Assembly (NCBI GenBank): GCA_020248915.1
Contig: JADCGP010000005.1
Coordinates: 1-64,000 of the forward strand
DNA from: Rubrivivax sp.
Lineage (GTDB): Bacteria > Pseudomonadota > Gammaproteobacteria > Burkholderiales > Burkholderiaceae_C
Reading direction: 5' to 3'
Length of the DNA: 64,000 bases
In this document: in pieces, positions 8,359 to 16,996 of the stretch
Layout of the letters: each line of letters opens with the position of its first letter
Position numbering within the stretch: the stretch's first letter is position 1
Program-made: the position numbers and the translations under genes
Notes under the pieces: model-generated
The model's database searches: none
What the model was told of the DNA's origin: nothing
The model's input: only the letters and a program-made list of their open reading frames with translations

Positions 8359-9488
8359 CGCTTGCCTCCGCGCTCGAGCCCGAGCAGCCGCATCACGTGC
8401 GCGCCGATCGCGTAGAGACTCTCCTGCGATCGGTAGTCGCGATAGGTCTTGTTCGGCGCGTCCAGGTAGCCCTGCAGTTCGGCCACGCCGATGCCGAGCT
8501 TGGTGGCCACGTACTCGAACTCCTGCTTGACGAAGGCGTCGTCGAGCGCCGGCTTCTCGAGCCGCTCGAGCGCCTCGGCGCGCGTCATCTGGCCGGTGAC
8601 GATCAAGCTCGAGAACTGCACGCGGCGCGTGTCGTAGCCGAATTTGCGCGGCAGCCAGTAGCCCTCGTAGAAGCGCGTGAAGCGGCTCTCGAAGTGCTTC
8701 TGCGGGTACGGCTGCCAGCCGAAGCGCTCGACCAGCACCTTCACCGCGTCTGCCTTGACGTACGGCACGAAGTTCAGGGGCCGGAGGACCTGGATGCCCT
8801 TCACGTAGGGCAGCCACACCTTGTGCTGGAAGATCGTCGTCAGCGGGAAGCGCTCGAGCGGCCGAGTGCCGAAGCGGCGGTGGATGTCGCGCACCTGGAT
8901 CGAGTCGCTCTGGTACCACATCCACTCGAGCGGGTTGCGGATGCACTCGGTGGAGTAGTTCGCGCCGGTCAGAATGTGGCGCACGTCGTGCTCCTGCGCG
9001 AACTTGTACATCGTCGCGAAGAAGGCCATGTCCTGCGGCGTGTCGATGTGCGGCACGCCCGACTTGAAGAAAGCGAGCTGCAGGTCGCGCATCTCGGGCC
9101 AGTCGATGACCTCGGTGTAGAGGTCGAGACCGAGCTTGTCGACGATGCGCTCGATGTTGTTGACCGCCTCCTGCGAGTTCCAGCCGGCGTCGACGTGGAA
9201 CACCAGCGGTCGCAGGCCCATGCGCTCCTTGGCCAGCACGGTGAGGTAGGAGCTGTCGATGCCCCCGCTCATGCCGATGATGCAGTCGAACTCGCGGCCC
9301 TTGCCCGCGGCGCGGATGCGCTCGGCCATCGCGCCGAGCTCGCGCGCGCCGCGCTCGTCGGAATGCCAGTTCGGCAGGATCGTGCCGAAGAACGTGCGGC
9401 AGTGGTCGCAGACCCCCTTGTCGTCGAAGGTGATGGCCGAGTCGGTCGTGTCCATCACGCAGTTGCTGCAGATGCGGTAGGGCTTCAT
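8355..9488 (-). CDS. N-acetyl sugar amidotransferase (WbpG/WbuX type), module 2
   Basis: 377 residues, about the length of P. aeruginosa WbpG. The N-terminus has four cysteines, ICSNC (Cys7, Cys10) and GVCDHC (Cys27, Cys30), likely a metal-binding ribbon. A PP-loop ATP-pyrophosphatase motif follows, GMSGGIDSSY (SGGIDS at 74-79). The family adenylates the acetamido oxygen of an N-acetyl sugar and replaces it with ammonia, giving an acetamidino sugar. The ATG at 9488 overlaps the polymerase stop as ATGA. Its neighbours downstream are HisH and HisF-like subunits. The closest functional analogy is WbpG in synthesis of a diacetamido-uronic acid with an acetamidino group; the actual substrate here is unknown. 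Confidence 0.9.
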   Translation of the reverse strand: MKPYRICSNCVMDTTDSAITFDDKGVCDHCRTFFGTILPNWHSDERGARELGAMAERIRAAGKGREFDCIIGMSGGIDSSYLTVLAKERMGLRPLVFHVDAGWNSQEAVNNIERIVDKLGLDLYTEVIDWPEMRDLQLAFFKSGVPHIDTPQDMAFFATMYKFAQEHDVRHILTGANYSTECIRNPLEWMWYQSDSIQVRDIHRRFGTRPLERFPLTTIFQHKVWLPYVKGIQVLRPLNFVPYVKADAVKVLVERFGWQPYPQKHFESRFTRFYEGYWLPRKFGYDTRRVQFSSLIVTGQMTRAEALERLEKPALDDAFVKQEFEYVATKLGIGVAELQGYLDAPNKTYRDYRSQESLYAIGAHVMRLLGLERGGKR

Positions 9489-10693
9489 CGGAGGGTCGGG
9501 TTGTGCGTCGCTCGGACCGCGCCGGCCGCCGCGGCAGCGGCGGCGGCGCTGGGCAGGTGGCGAAGCAGCATGAAGTACAGGAAGTAGAAGAAGTCGAGCA
9601 CGGTCGGGAAGAAGATCGGCTCCGACACTGCGCGCAGCGCCGCCAGCGCGATGAACGTGAAGAACACGAGCCGCGCTGTCCACGCCCGCCGCGCCAGCCA
9701 CACCGCGAGCGGGCTGGCCATCGCCAGCACGACGGCGGCCAGGCCGAAGAACGAGTGCGTGCGCACGTAGGCGATGTGAGGGTTGCCGCCGTACGTGTGC
9801 TCGACGATCGTGCCGGCGTAGTCGGCGCCGAGCAGCAGCGTCAGGCCGTCGATGCGCGCGAAGTAGTCGTCGATGATCTCGAGGCGGTTCGTGTCCACGA
9901 GCCCGACGCTGAGCTTGGTGTAGTTCGAGACGGTCTCGAGAAACCCGTCGCCGTGCATCCACAAGGCCACCGCGGCCGCCAGGGCCAGCGCGCCGTGCCA
10001 CAGGCGCTCGAACGGGCGCCCGGGGGCCGAGGCGAACAGGTTCAGCACCACGGTGGCGCCGATGATCGCGGCCGCGATCACCAGCGAGCCGCGTCCGAGT
10101 CCCAGGAACGCGATCGCGAAGGTCAGCAGCGGCGAGAGCAGCGGCAGGCGGCGCCGCACGACGTAGGTGGCCAGGCTCAGGGCCACCTGCAGCACGATCA
10201 GGTACGACGGGATCGCGTTGGTGCTCGAGCCCGGGATCACCTCGCCGAACGGCTCGGGGTGGCCCCAGTACGTGAAGGCGACCCAGGCCACGAACGTGAC
10301 GGCCGCCGCATACAGCAGGCGCAGCGCCATCAGCAGCACGCGCGGATCCTGGCGCGCGATCACGTCGGCGGTGAAGAACATCACCACCGTCGACAGGAAG
10401 TAGTAGATCGGCGAGAGCCCGTGGTACGGCTTCAGGAAGGCCGGCGCGAAGACCACGCACACGCCGACGAAGAGCAGCAGTTGCGAACGGGTGACGCGCC
10501 GCTGCAGGCCGCTGGCCAGGACCAGCGCGGCACACAGCGCCGTGCAGGCCACGATCAGCACCGGCCGCTGCACCGCGAACGCGACGACGAGCGCGCCCAT
10601 CAGGGCGACGCAGCCGGCAACGCAGCGCAGCGGCAGCCGCTCGCGCGGCCGGTCGGCGGTCGGCGGGGTCAGCGCGAGGGCGGCGGTCGACAT
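9485..10693 (-). CDS. Wzy-like O-antigen/EPS repeat-unit polymerase
   Basis: 402 residues, strongly hydrophobic, with roughly ten predicted membrane segments (for example VAGCVALMGALVVAFAV near residue 25 and the LLTFAIAFLGLGRGSLVIAA region around 200). It has a large periplasmic loop in the second half around HTYGGNPHIAYVRTHSFFG. Two arginine-bearing stretches, GLGRGSL and YVRTHSFFG, resemble the O-antigen ligase/polymerase (Wzy_C) pattern. It would polymerise undecaprenyl-linked repeat units at the periplasmic face. No characterised protein can be matched by eye, as is normal for Wzy. It lies between the zinc-ribbon methyltransferase and the second amidination module, and shares ATGA with the latter. 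The C-terminus has an alanine run ([11 protein letters not shown]). Confidence 0.78.
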   Translation of the reverse strand: MSTAALALTPPTADRPRERLPLRCVAGCVALMGALVVAFAVQRPVLIVACTALCAALVLASGLQRRVTRSQLLLFVGVCVVFAPAFLKPYHGLSPIYYFLSTVVMFFTADVIARQDPRVLLMALRLLYAAAVTFVAWVAFTYWGHPEPFGEVIPGSSTNAIPSYLIVLQVALSLATYVVRRRLPLLSPLLTFAIAFLGLGRGSLVIAAAIIGATVVLNLFASAPGRPFERLWHGALALAAAVALWMHGDGFLETVSNYTKLSVGLVDTNRLEIIDDYFARIDGLTLLLGADYAGTIVEHTYGGNPHIAYVRTHSFFGLAAVVLAMASPLAVWLARRAWTARLVFFTFIALAALRAVSEPIFFPTVLDFFYFLYFMLLRHLPSAAAAAAAAGAVRATHNPTLR

Positions 10694-10714
10694 CGGGGGA
10701 TCGGGACAGCGGGT

Positions 10715-11674
10715 TCAGCGCACGCGCCGCGCGACGACGAACTGCTCGTTGCCGCCGCGTAGCGCCTCCTGCACGCGGCGCAGCGGCAGCGTCAGGGCCG
10801 AGAAGACGCGGACCGCGCGAGCCAGCTTGCGGCTGGAGGACACCGCATAGGCCCCGCCGGTGGCGCTCTCGTCCTGGGCGCGCAGACGACGCAGCACCTT
10901 GGTCACGAGGCGCAGCCAGACCAGCGCATACGACGGCGTCTGCAGCTCGACCACCTGCCAACCCGCCGCCGCCAGCGCGTGCTCCAGCGCTCGCGGCGAG
11001 AACAGCTGGAAGTGCGAGGAGTCGTTGTTGGGCGAGAGGCGGAATGGCAGCCGCTGTTCCCAGCCGGCCGCGTTCGGGGTCGCGATCAGCGCGAGGCCGC
11101 CCGGGCGCACGCAGCGCCGCGCCGCCTGCAGGTGGGCGGCGAAATCGACGACGTGCTCGATGACGTGGAAGGAGGCGTAGGCGTCGAAACCCGACTCCGG
11201 CAGCGTCTGCTCGGCGAAATCGCCGACCCACACGCGGACCCCCGGCGTCTGCTCCAGCCGGCGCGCCAGCACCGGCGAGTGCTCCACTGCCGCGACCCGG
11301 TAGCCGAGGCCGTGCAGCGCGAGCAGTACGTCGCCGCTGCCCGGGCCTGCCTCGATCAGGCTCGCACCCGGCGCGAGGTGCCGGCCGATCACGCGCAGCC
11401 GCCGCCGGGTGATCTCGGCGTTCATCGCCGAGTACGCCGGCGAGACCAGCGGCGAGCCCTCGCCGTAGAACTTGAACTGCTCGTCCTCGAAGGCGCGACG
11501 CAGGTCGGCCGCGCTCCCGACCTGCTCGCGCTGTTGCATGTGGTAGCCGCAGCCGAGACACTCGATGTAGTGGATCTGCGCCGTGTACGGGTGCCGGCGC
11601 CAGGCCGTGCCCGCGCAGCACGGGCAGGCCGGCGGCGCCGGCTGGGGGACGACGGCCTGTTGCAGCGCGGTCAT
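10715..11674 (-). CDS. class I SAM-dependent methyltransferase with N-terminal zinc-ribbon-like domain
   Basis: 319 residues. The first 50 carry paired cysteines, CPCC (about residues 17-20) and CLGC (about 39-42), a probable zinc ribbon as found in some sugar C-methyltransferases and in a widespread group of polysaccharide-locus methyltransferases. The SAM motif is LIEAGPGSGDVLLAL; SFHVIEHVVDF and CVRPGGLALIATPNA give the later motifs of a Methyltransf_23-type domain. Residues after 250 are basic and may contact membrane or polymer. ATG 11674 overlaps the previous gene's stop (ATGA). It probably methylates a sugar or the growing chain end; chain-end capping is possible, but nothing in the sequence decides this. 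Confidence 0.85.
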   Translation of the reverse strand: MTALQQAVVPQPAPPACPCCAGTAWRRHPYTAQIHYIECLGCGYHMQQREQVGSAADLRRAFEDEQFKFYGEGSPLVSPAYSAMNAEITRRRLRVIGRHLAPGASLIEAGPGSGDVLLALHGLGYRVAAVEHSPVLARRLEQTPGVRVWVGDFAEQTLPESGFDAYASFHVIEHVVDFAAHLQAARRCVRPGGLALIATPNAAGWEQRLPFRLSPNNDSSHFQLFSPRALEHALAAAGWQVVELQTPSYALVWLRLVTKVLRRLRAQDESATGGAYAVSSSRKLARAVRVFSALTLPLRRVQEALRGGNEQFVVARRVR

Positions 11675-12999
11675 GCCACGAGCTCCTGCGGCGCCAGCCG
11701 CCGCGCCGCGGTCGGGAACCAGGCCTGCAGCGTCTGGACCAGTTCGTCGAGCGAGAGTATGTTGTCCTCGTCGTCGAAGCAGATCTCCGGGTGGATCAAG
11801 CCGCGGCGCACAAGCAGCTTGCGTCCCTTGAACGACGGGTCGATCTGGCAGGTGGAGTACTGGGAGATGAAGACCGTGCCCGGGCGCGAGTTGACGTGGG
11901 CCAGGCTCGGCAGCGTGACGAAGCCCGGGGGCGGCGGGCACTCGCCCTGCGTCGGGTGCGGCTTGAAATAGAGCGTCATGTCCGCGCGCGATCCGAACGC
12001 CGAGGCCAGGCGCTCGATGATGGCTGCCTCGTTGACGCCCACGAGCGGCGTCAGGCCGGGGAAGCACTGGCTGAGCAGCACGATATGCGCATGCGCCTGC
12101 CCGTCGGGCTCGGTGCGTGTCGTCGCGCCGGTGCCGCCCTGCTGGTCGTTCAGCGTTCGGAGTGCGTAGCGGCAGTCGATCAGCGGCACGTAGTACTGCT
12201 GCTGCTTGCGTGTCAGCACCCAGAACTCGCGGTACGCGTGCGCCGGTAGGTACTTGCCGACCCCGTGGGCGCTGTTGACCACGTGCACCCCGAGCCGGGC
12301 CAGCGTGCGCGAGAACTCAAGGCTGCCCAGATTGAACTCGTCGGAGACCTGCACCGTGCCGACGCCCAGCGCGGCGACCTCGCGCGCGTGCACGATCTGC
12401 GAGCGTGCCTCGAGCCGCGCCAGGGACTCGCGATCCCGACGCCACGCCAGGCGCAGCCAGTCGCCCCAGCCGTAGGCGTGGCCCGCGAAAGCGAACGCGA
12501 TGCCGCGACTGCGGATGCTCTTCAGGTAGCGCCACTGACGCCTCACGCTGAGCGGGAACGGATAGACCGCACGCATGACGCCGGGCTCGGCCGGATCGAA
12601 CACGAGCTCGATATCGTCCACGTAGCACTTGCGGAAGGCGCGCGGCCCGAGGGCGCCCAGCTGGCGCCACCGGCGGCGGCCGATGACCGCGAACGTGCGG
12701 TGCGCCAGCACCTTCAGCGTGACGGCGGCCAGTTCCTTCCACGACAGCCGCTGCCGGAACACGTCCTCCAGCGGTGCCGGCGGCGGCACGCGACCGGCGA
12801 GATACCCGTCGCCATCGGCGCTGAAGCGCTCGGACTCGGCGGCGTAGAAGGCGTGGCCGTAGCGGTGCGACCAGTTGATGCGCCGATGCAGCCGCCAGCG
12901 CGAGTCGCCGTGCGCGCGCGCCGCAGCGACGAGACGCGACACGAACGCGGCCGACTCGCGCAGCAGCGGGATCTCCAGCGGTGCCGGGATTGAGCTCAT
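11671..12999 (-). CDS. putative GT-B glycosyltransferase of unknown family
   Basis: 442 residues; no family recognised with confidence. The C-terminal half has features seen in capsule and teichoic-acid-type GT-B enzymes: TLYFKPHPTQGE (an HP motif at about 355-366) and, about 35 residues later, TVFISQYSTCQIDPS (an S/T-containing loop). HP and S/T motifs of this kind bind the nucleotide sugar in polysialyltransferase/KpsS-like and CDP-glycerol transferase-like proteins. The middle contains TVQVSDEFNLGSLEFSR and VVNSAHGVGKYLPAHAYREF. There is no signal peptide or membrane span. The ATG at 12999 overlaps the flippase stop (ATGA); the longer frame to 13035 would overlap the flippase coding region. 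Given the nonulosonic-acid genes nearby, a nonulosonate transferase is an attractive but unproven reading. Confidence 0.7.
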   Translation of the reverse strand: MSSIPAPLEIPLLRESAAFVSRLVAAARAHGDSRWRLHRRINWSHRYGHAFYAAESERFSADGDGYLAGRVPPPAPLEDVFRQRLSWKELAAVTLKVLAHRTFAVIGRRRWRQLGALGPRAFRKCYVDDIELVFDPAEPGVMRAVYPFPLSVRRQWRYLKSIRSRGIAFAFAGHAYGWGDWLRLAWRRDRESLARLEARSQIVHAREVAALGVGTVQVSDEFNLGSLEFSRTLARLGVHVVNSAHGVGKYLPAHAYREFWVLTRKQQQYYVPLIDCRYALRTLNDQQGGTGATTRTEPDGQAHAHIVLLSQCFPGLTPLVGVNEAAIIERLASAFGSRADMTLYFKPHPTQGECPPPPGFVTLPSLAHVNSRPGTVFISQYSTCQIDPSFKGRKLLVRRGLIHPEICFDDEDNILSLDELVQTLQAWFPTAARRLAPQELVA

Positions 13000-14270
13000 G
13001 CGCCGTCGCTCGATCGGGCTCCGCCCCACGGCCACCAGGGCATGGGAACGGCGCGCGCCGCCATGGCCCAGACCAGGGTCAGCAGCATGGCGTTATTGAC
13101 CACGAACGACATCGCGGCTCCGGTCAGGCCGAACGCCGACGTCAGCGTCCACGCCACCGCGGCGCCCACCACGGCAGCCGTGCCGGTGGCCATCGACAGC
13201 CGCCCGGTGCGCTCGGCGTAGAAGAGGTAGTTGACGACGCCGTAGTACAGGCCCTGGAGCACGAAGCCTGCCACCATCCACGGCACCAGGGCACGTGCCT
13301 CCAGGTAGGCCGGGCCGACGAGCCGGTCGAACGCTGCCACCGCCGCCAGCGCGAACACGGCCCCCAGGGCCGCGAGCCCCGCGAACAGCGCGTAGGTGCG
13401 CTTGACCACCATGCGGCGCACGGCGTCGTCGTTCTTCGCCAGCTGCGCGAACAGCCACGGCGCCAGCGCCTTGTGGAGCGGCTCGACCAGCAGCACCATC
13501 ACCATGCCCAGCTGCAGCGCCGACATGTACAGCCCGAGGCTCTGAGGGCCCAGCTGCGTGCTGACCACGAGCCGGTCGAGGTGCACGATGGCCGTGCCGG
13601 CCACCAGGTGCGGCAGCAGCGGCAGCCCGAAGCGCAGCAGCGCACGCCAGTGCCCGCGGCCGGGCCAGCCGGCCACGAGCCCCTGCCGCCGGCACCACCA
13701 GGCGCCGAGCACGGCACTGGCGGCGATCGCGACCGCGTAGCTGCCGGTGCGCGCCACGGCCACCGCCGCCACCGCCAGCACCAGGGCCACGCACAGGCCG
13801 ATCTCGAGCCCCGCCTGGAGCAGCCGCGCCTTCAGGTAGCGCAGCGGCTGCTGCGATGACTGGAACAGCGCCAGCCACAGCACATTCACGTTCAGCACCA
13901 GCGCGGCCGCCACGCCTAGCAGCAGCTGCTCGAGCGGCAGGCCCAGCGTGCGCTGCAGCAGCGGCAGCAGCAGCAGCACGCCGAGGGCGGCCAGCGCGTG
14001 CGAGATCAGCAACAGGGCCGTCGCGTCGGCGACCATTGCGGCCAGCGTCGCGCGCTCCTCCTTGAAGTAGCGGACCGACGCGAAGCCGTGCACCGACAGC
14101 CCGGTCAGGTTCGCCAGCAGCGCCACGAACATCAGGAACGAGGCCACGACCCCGAACTCCGCAGGGGCGAGCCGCTGCGTCAGGAAGGGTAGCAGCACGA
14201 ACGGCGTTGCTCCGGCCACCGCGAAAGCGCAGCCGTAGACGAGGACCGAACGGCCTACGGGCGTCGTCAC
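12996..14270 (-). CDS. Wzx-like polysaccharide flippase (oligosaccharide translocase)
   Basis: 424 residues with about 12 hydrophobic segments spread over the whole length, the organisation of the MOP/PST family. The N-terminal PFVLLPFLTQRLAPAEFG is the typical 'Polysacc_synt' first repeat, and LLRFGLPLLPHLVAGTAIVH marks the second half. It should flip the undecaprenyl-diphosphate-linked repeat across the inner membrane for Wzy. It starts with GTG 14270 overlapping the hisH stop (GTGA). Together with the Wzy-like and Wzz-like genes it defines the locus as Wzx/Wzy-dependent, not ABC-transporter-dependent. A mutidrug/MATE role is much less likely given the neighbours. Confidence 0.88.
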   Translation of the reverse strand: MTTPVGRSVLVYGCAFAVAGATPFVLLPFLTQRLAPAEFGVVASFLMFVALLANLTGLSVHGFASVRYFKEERATLAAMVADATALLLISHALAALGVLLLLPLLQRTLGLPLEQLLLGVAAALVLNVNVLWLALFQSSQQPLRYLKARLLQAGLEIGLCVALVLAVAAVAVARTGSYAVAIAASAVLGAWWCRRQGLVAGWPGRGHWRALLRFGLPLLPHLVAGTAIVHLDRLVVSTQLGPQSLGLYMSALQLGMVMVLLVEPLHKALAPWLFAQLAKNDDAVRRMVVKRTYALFAGLAALGAVFALAAVAAFDRLVGPAYLEARALVPWMVAGFVLQGLYYGVVNYLFYAERTGRLSMATGTAAVVGAAVAWTLTSAFGLTGAAMSFVVNNAMLLTLVWAMAARAVPMPWWPWGGARSSDGA

Positions 14271-14920
14271 GCTGCAACGAAGCGCCTCATGATGGCCAGC
14301 CCGGCCGCCCCGCTCTTCTCGGGATGGAACTGCAGGCCGAGGATGTTGTCGCGCGCCACCGCGGCGGTGACCGCGTGGACGCCGAACGCGTACGTGGCGA
14401 CGCGGTGTCGAGGATCCTCGGGCAGCGCGTGGAAACTGTGCACGAGGTAGACGGCGCCGCCGGCCGGGTGGTCGCGCAGGCTCGGCGGAGCACCGTCGGC
14501 CACCTTGATCGGGGTCCAGCCGATCGACGGGACCTTGAGCCGGGCGCCGTCGGTGTCCTGGCGCGGGATGGCCACTACGCGGCCGGGAATCAGCCCCAGG
14601 CCCTCGTGCACGCCGAATTCCTCGCTCGCGGCCATCAGCATCTGCATGCCGACGCAGATGCCCAGCAGCGGACGGCCCGACGCGGCGTAGCGCCGCACCG
14701 GCTCGTCCCATCCACGCGCGGTGAAGCCATGCATCGCGTCGGCGAAGGCGCCGACGCCGGGAACGACGAGGCGGTCGGCGGTGGCCAGCGCGGCCGGGTC
14801 GGCACTGACGTCGATGTCGGCATCGGCGCCGCAGCTCTCGAGCGCGCGGCGGACGGAGTACAGGTTGCCCGAGCCATAGTCGACGACGAGCACGCGCGGC
14901 CTCGTACGGGTCGCGCTCAT
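14267..14920 (-). CDS. hisH: glutamine amidotransferase HisH (module 1)
   Basis: 217 residues, the second HisH paralogue in the locus. The nucleophile is Cys89 in LLGICVGMQML and the catalytic His199 and Glu201 are in GLQFHPEKSG, so it should be an active glutaminase. The N-terminal VVDYGSGNLYSV and VPGVGAFADAMHGF are closer to the classical HisH pattern than the corresponding parts of the paralogue at 7744-8358; the two differ clearly and are not a recent duplication. ATG 14920 overlaps the HisF-like stop (ATGA). It should feed ammonia through the HisF-like barrel to the amidotransferase at 15711-16985. Since no other his genes are near, a sugar-amidination role is preferred over histidine synthesis. 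Confidence 0.9.
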   Translation of the reverse strand: MSATRTRPRVLVVDYGSGNLYSVRRALESCGADADIDVSADPAALATADRLVVPGVGAFADAMHGFTARGWDEPVRRYAASGRPLLGICVGMQMLMAASEEFGVHEGLGLIPGRVVAIPRQDTDGARLKVPSIGWTPIKVADGAPPSLRDHPAGGAVYLVHSFHALPEDPRHRVATYAFGVHAVTAAVARDNILGLQFHPEKSGAAGLAIMRRFVAA

Positions 14921-15699
14921 GCGACCACCTCCGGCACGTCGCGCACGCGGAAGCCCTGGTCGCGCGCCACTTGCCGCAGCTCGGGCAGCGTGGCGCGCTT
15001 GTAGTGCAGCGCGTCGGCGAAGGCCACCGCGTCGGCACCCGCGCCGACGACCTCGCCGATATGGCGCGGCTCGCCGTAGCCGCCGCTGGCGATCACCGGC
15101 ACGTCCACGGCCTCGGCGACGGCGCGCACCAGCGCCGCGTCGAAGCCCTTGCGCGTGCCTTCCTGGTCAATCGAGGTCACGAGGATCTCGCCTGCACCGA
15201 GCGCGACGCCGCGCCGTGCCCACTCGACCGCATCGATGCCGCTGCGCTCGCGCCCGCTGTCGGTGTAGACCTCCCAGTGGCCTGAGCCGGTGGCGCCCTG
15301 ACGCTTGGCCTCGATCGACAGCACCATGGCCTGCGAGCCGAAGCGTCGCGCCACCTCGGTGACGAGTTCGGGGCGGCGCACCGCCGCGGTGTTGATCGCC
15401 ACCTTGTCGGCGCCGGCGCGCAGCAGTTCGTCGACGTCGTCGGTGCTGCGGATTCCGCCGCCCACGGTCATCGGCACGAACACGTCGTGGGCGGCGCGGC
15501 GCACGATCTCGGGCAGCTTGTTGCGGCCGTAGAGGCTGGCGACGATGTCGATGTAGAGCAGCTCGTCGGCGCCCTGCTCGTAGTAGCGGCGCGCGTGCTC
15601 CTGCGGGTCGCCGATGACGCGCAGTCCCTCGAGGTGCACGCCCTTGATGAGGTTCGGCCCCTTGATGTCCAGCCGCGCGATGAGGCGCAGGTTGCGCAT
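14917..15699 (-). CDS. HisF-like cyclase-related protein (module 1)
   Basis: 260 residues, TIM barrel of the HisA/HisF family. It keeps the first HisF Asp ([15 protein letters not shown]), but the second catalytic Asp, in the strand that reads AIDAKR in bacterial HisF, is Glu here (LSIEAKRQG). [18 protein letters not shown] and [14 protein letters not shown] are the phosphate-binding loops. It probably conducts ammonia from HisH to the neighbouring PP-loop amidotransferase and perhaps retains little cyclase activity. The start is ATG 15699 (MRNLRLI), since homologues begin there; the frame is open to 15771. It lies 11 nt after the amidotransferase gene. This set differs from the HisF-like protein at 6962-7741, which has lost the first Asp and not the second. 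Confidence 0.88.
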   Translation of the reverse strand: MRNLRLIARLDIKGPNLIKGVHLEGLRVIGDPQEHARRYYEQGADELLYIDIVASLYGRNKLPEIVRRAAHDVFVPMTVGGGIRSTDDVDELLRAGADKVAINTAAVRRPELVTEVARRFGSQAMVLSIEAKRQGATGSGHWEVYTDSGRERSGIDAVEWARRGVALGAGEILVTSIDQEGTRKGFDAALVRAVAEAVDVPVIASGGYGEPRHIGEVVGAGADAVAFADALHYKRATLPELRQVARDQGFRVRDVPEVVA

Positions 15700-15710
15700 G
15701 GGCGGACGGC

Positions 15711-16985
15711 TCACGGGGCGTCGTGCCAGACGGCATGACGTAGGTGCCACTCGCCGTTCCGGCGCTCCCAAAGGTGCGGCGAGCGGAAGCGGTCGACGGT
15801 GGCGTGGAACTGCTCCTCGTCGATGCAGATGTACTCGAGGAACTCGCGAAAGTACTTCTTCGGGAACTCCTGGTCGAACTTGCGCACGAGCTGCACGCCT
15901 TCCTCGCGCGTGATCTTGCCGTTACGGATCTCCTGCGCCGCGTCGTACGTGGCGCGGCCGATGCCGAACTTCGCCAGCGTCGTGTAGTAGTGGAACATGT
16001 CGATCTGGTCGTCGATGCTGCTGTACTTCGAGTACGTGCCTTCCGTCCGCTCGGTGTTCGACTGGAAGCCGGTGTGCTCGGTGGCGTAGTAGTAGCACTC
16101 CTGCGGGTCCCAGCGCAGGTAGTAGCCGAGGTAGTGCACCTCGACCTTCTGCCGCTCGAGGTACTCGGCGCTCGGAGGGATGTAGGGCGCGAAGTCGTTG
16201 ATCTTGAACTCGCCCTCGGCCAGGATGTCCTTGATCGGCCTGCCGCCGAGCACCATCTCTTGCGCGTCGCCCACCGAGAAGAACCTGCGATCCATCGTGG
16301 GCTTGAAATTGTCGTCGGGGTTGTTGCCGTACTCCGCCTGGTTCTCGCCGTACATGACCAGCGGCACGCCGAAGCGCGCGGCCATCAGCGGCCCGATGAT
16401 CCGCTGTCCGACGATGAACGGCTGGAACGGGTGCAGCAGGTTCAGGAACGCCAGCCGCGTGAGGTGCCGGTGCAGGCGCCCGTTCGGAGTGAACAGGATG
16501 TTGTCCAGGCCGCCCACGTGGATCCAGTTCTCGAAGTTCTTCCAGCCGATCTGGGTGTACTTGTGCGGCGCCCAGGTCACCGTCAGCGGGTTCATGCCGT
16601 AGCGGTACTTGAGCACGTGCGACGTGAAGGCGCTGTCCTTGCCGCCGCTGCCGGGCACGATGACGTCGTAGCCGCCGTCGCTGCGCCGGTGTTTGGCCAG
16701 CAGCTCGAGCAGCGCCTGCTCGCGCTTCTCCCAGTTGATCTGCTGCGCCTTGACGTCCTGGTAGCGACAGGCGTCGCAGACGCCCTCGTCGTCGAAGCCG
16801 ATCGTGTCCTGCTTGCTGTCGCGGGTCTTGCGGTACTCGACGGTGGAACTGGGCCGCTGGTTCGAGATCACGCAGCGGCGGCAGAACATCACCCGGCGCG
16901 GCAGCCCGTGCAGGACCTCGAGCTCGCCGTGGTGGGCATGAGCAGGGCTGACGGAGGCGGCGGTCGTCTCGGCGATGGGCTTCAT
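15711..16985 (-). CDS. N-acetyl sugar amidotransferase (PseA/PtmG/LgaG-like), module 1
   Basis: 424 residues. An extra N-terminal extension of about 30 residues precedes FCRRC (Cys35, Cys38) and GVCDAC (Cys70, Cys73), a zinc-ribbon-like pair, then the PP-loop IVPGSGGKDSAF (SGGKDS at 113-118). NPLTVTWAPHKYT and MYGENQAEYGNN are typical of amidotransferases associated with pseudaminic/legionaminic acid loci. It should convert an acetamido group of a nonulosonic acid into acetamidino (for example 5-acetamidino-legionaminic acid), using ATP and ammonia from HisH/HisF. It stands directly after the PtmE-like, NeuC, NeuB and NeuA-like genes, which supports that substrate. ATG 16985 is 11 nt after the preceding stop at 16997. 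It is only a distant paralogue of the protein at 8355-9488. Confidence 0.9.
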   Translation of the reverse strand: MKPIAETTAASVSPAHAHHGELEVLHGLPRRVMFCRRCVISNQRPSSTVEYRKTRDSKQDTIGFDDEGVCDACRYQDVKAQQINWEKREQALLELLAKHRRSDGGYDVIVPGSGGKDSAFTSHVLKYRYGMNPLTVTWAPHKYTQIGWKNFENWIHVGGLDNILFTPNGRLHRHLTRLAFLNLLHPFQPFIVGQRIIGPLMAARFGVPLVMYGENQAEYGNNPDDNFKPTMDRRFFSVGDAQEMVLGGRPIKDILAEGEFKINDFAPYIPPSAEYLERQKVEVHYLGYYLRWDPQECYYYATEHTGFQSNTERTEGTYSKYSSIDDQIDMFHYYTTLAKFGIGRATYDAAQEIRNGKITREEGVQLVRKFDQEFPKKYFREFLEYICIDEEQFHATVDRFRSPHLWERRNGEWHLRHAVWHDAP

Positions 16986-16996
16986 GACTGGGCTTC

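Noticed and set aside
7744..15699. hisH and hisF genes as part of histidine biosynthesis
   Set aside because: They are paired with PP-loop sugar amidotransferases in a polysaccharide locus, each HisF-like protein lacks one catalytic Asp, and no other his genes are near.
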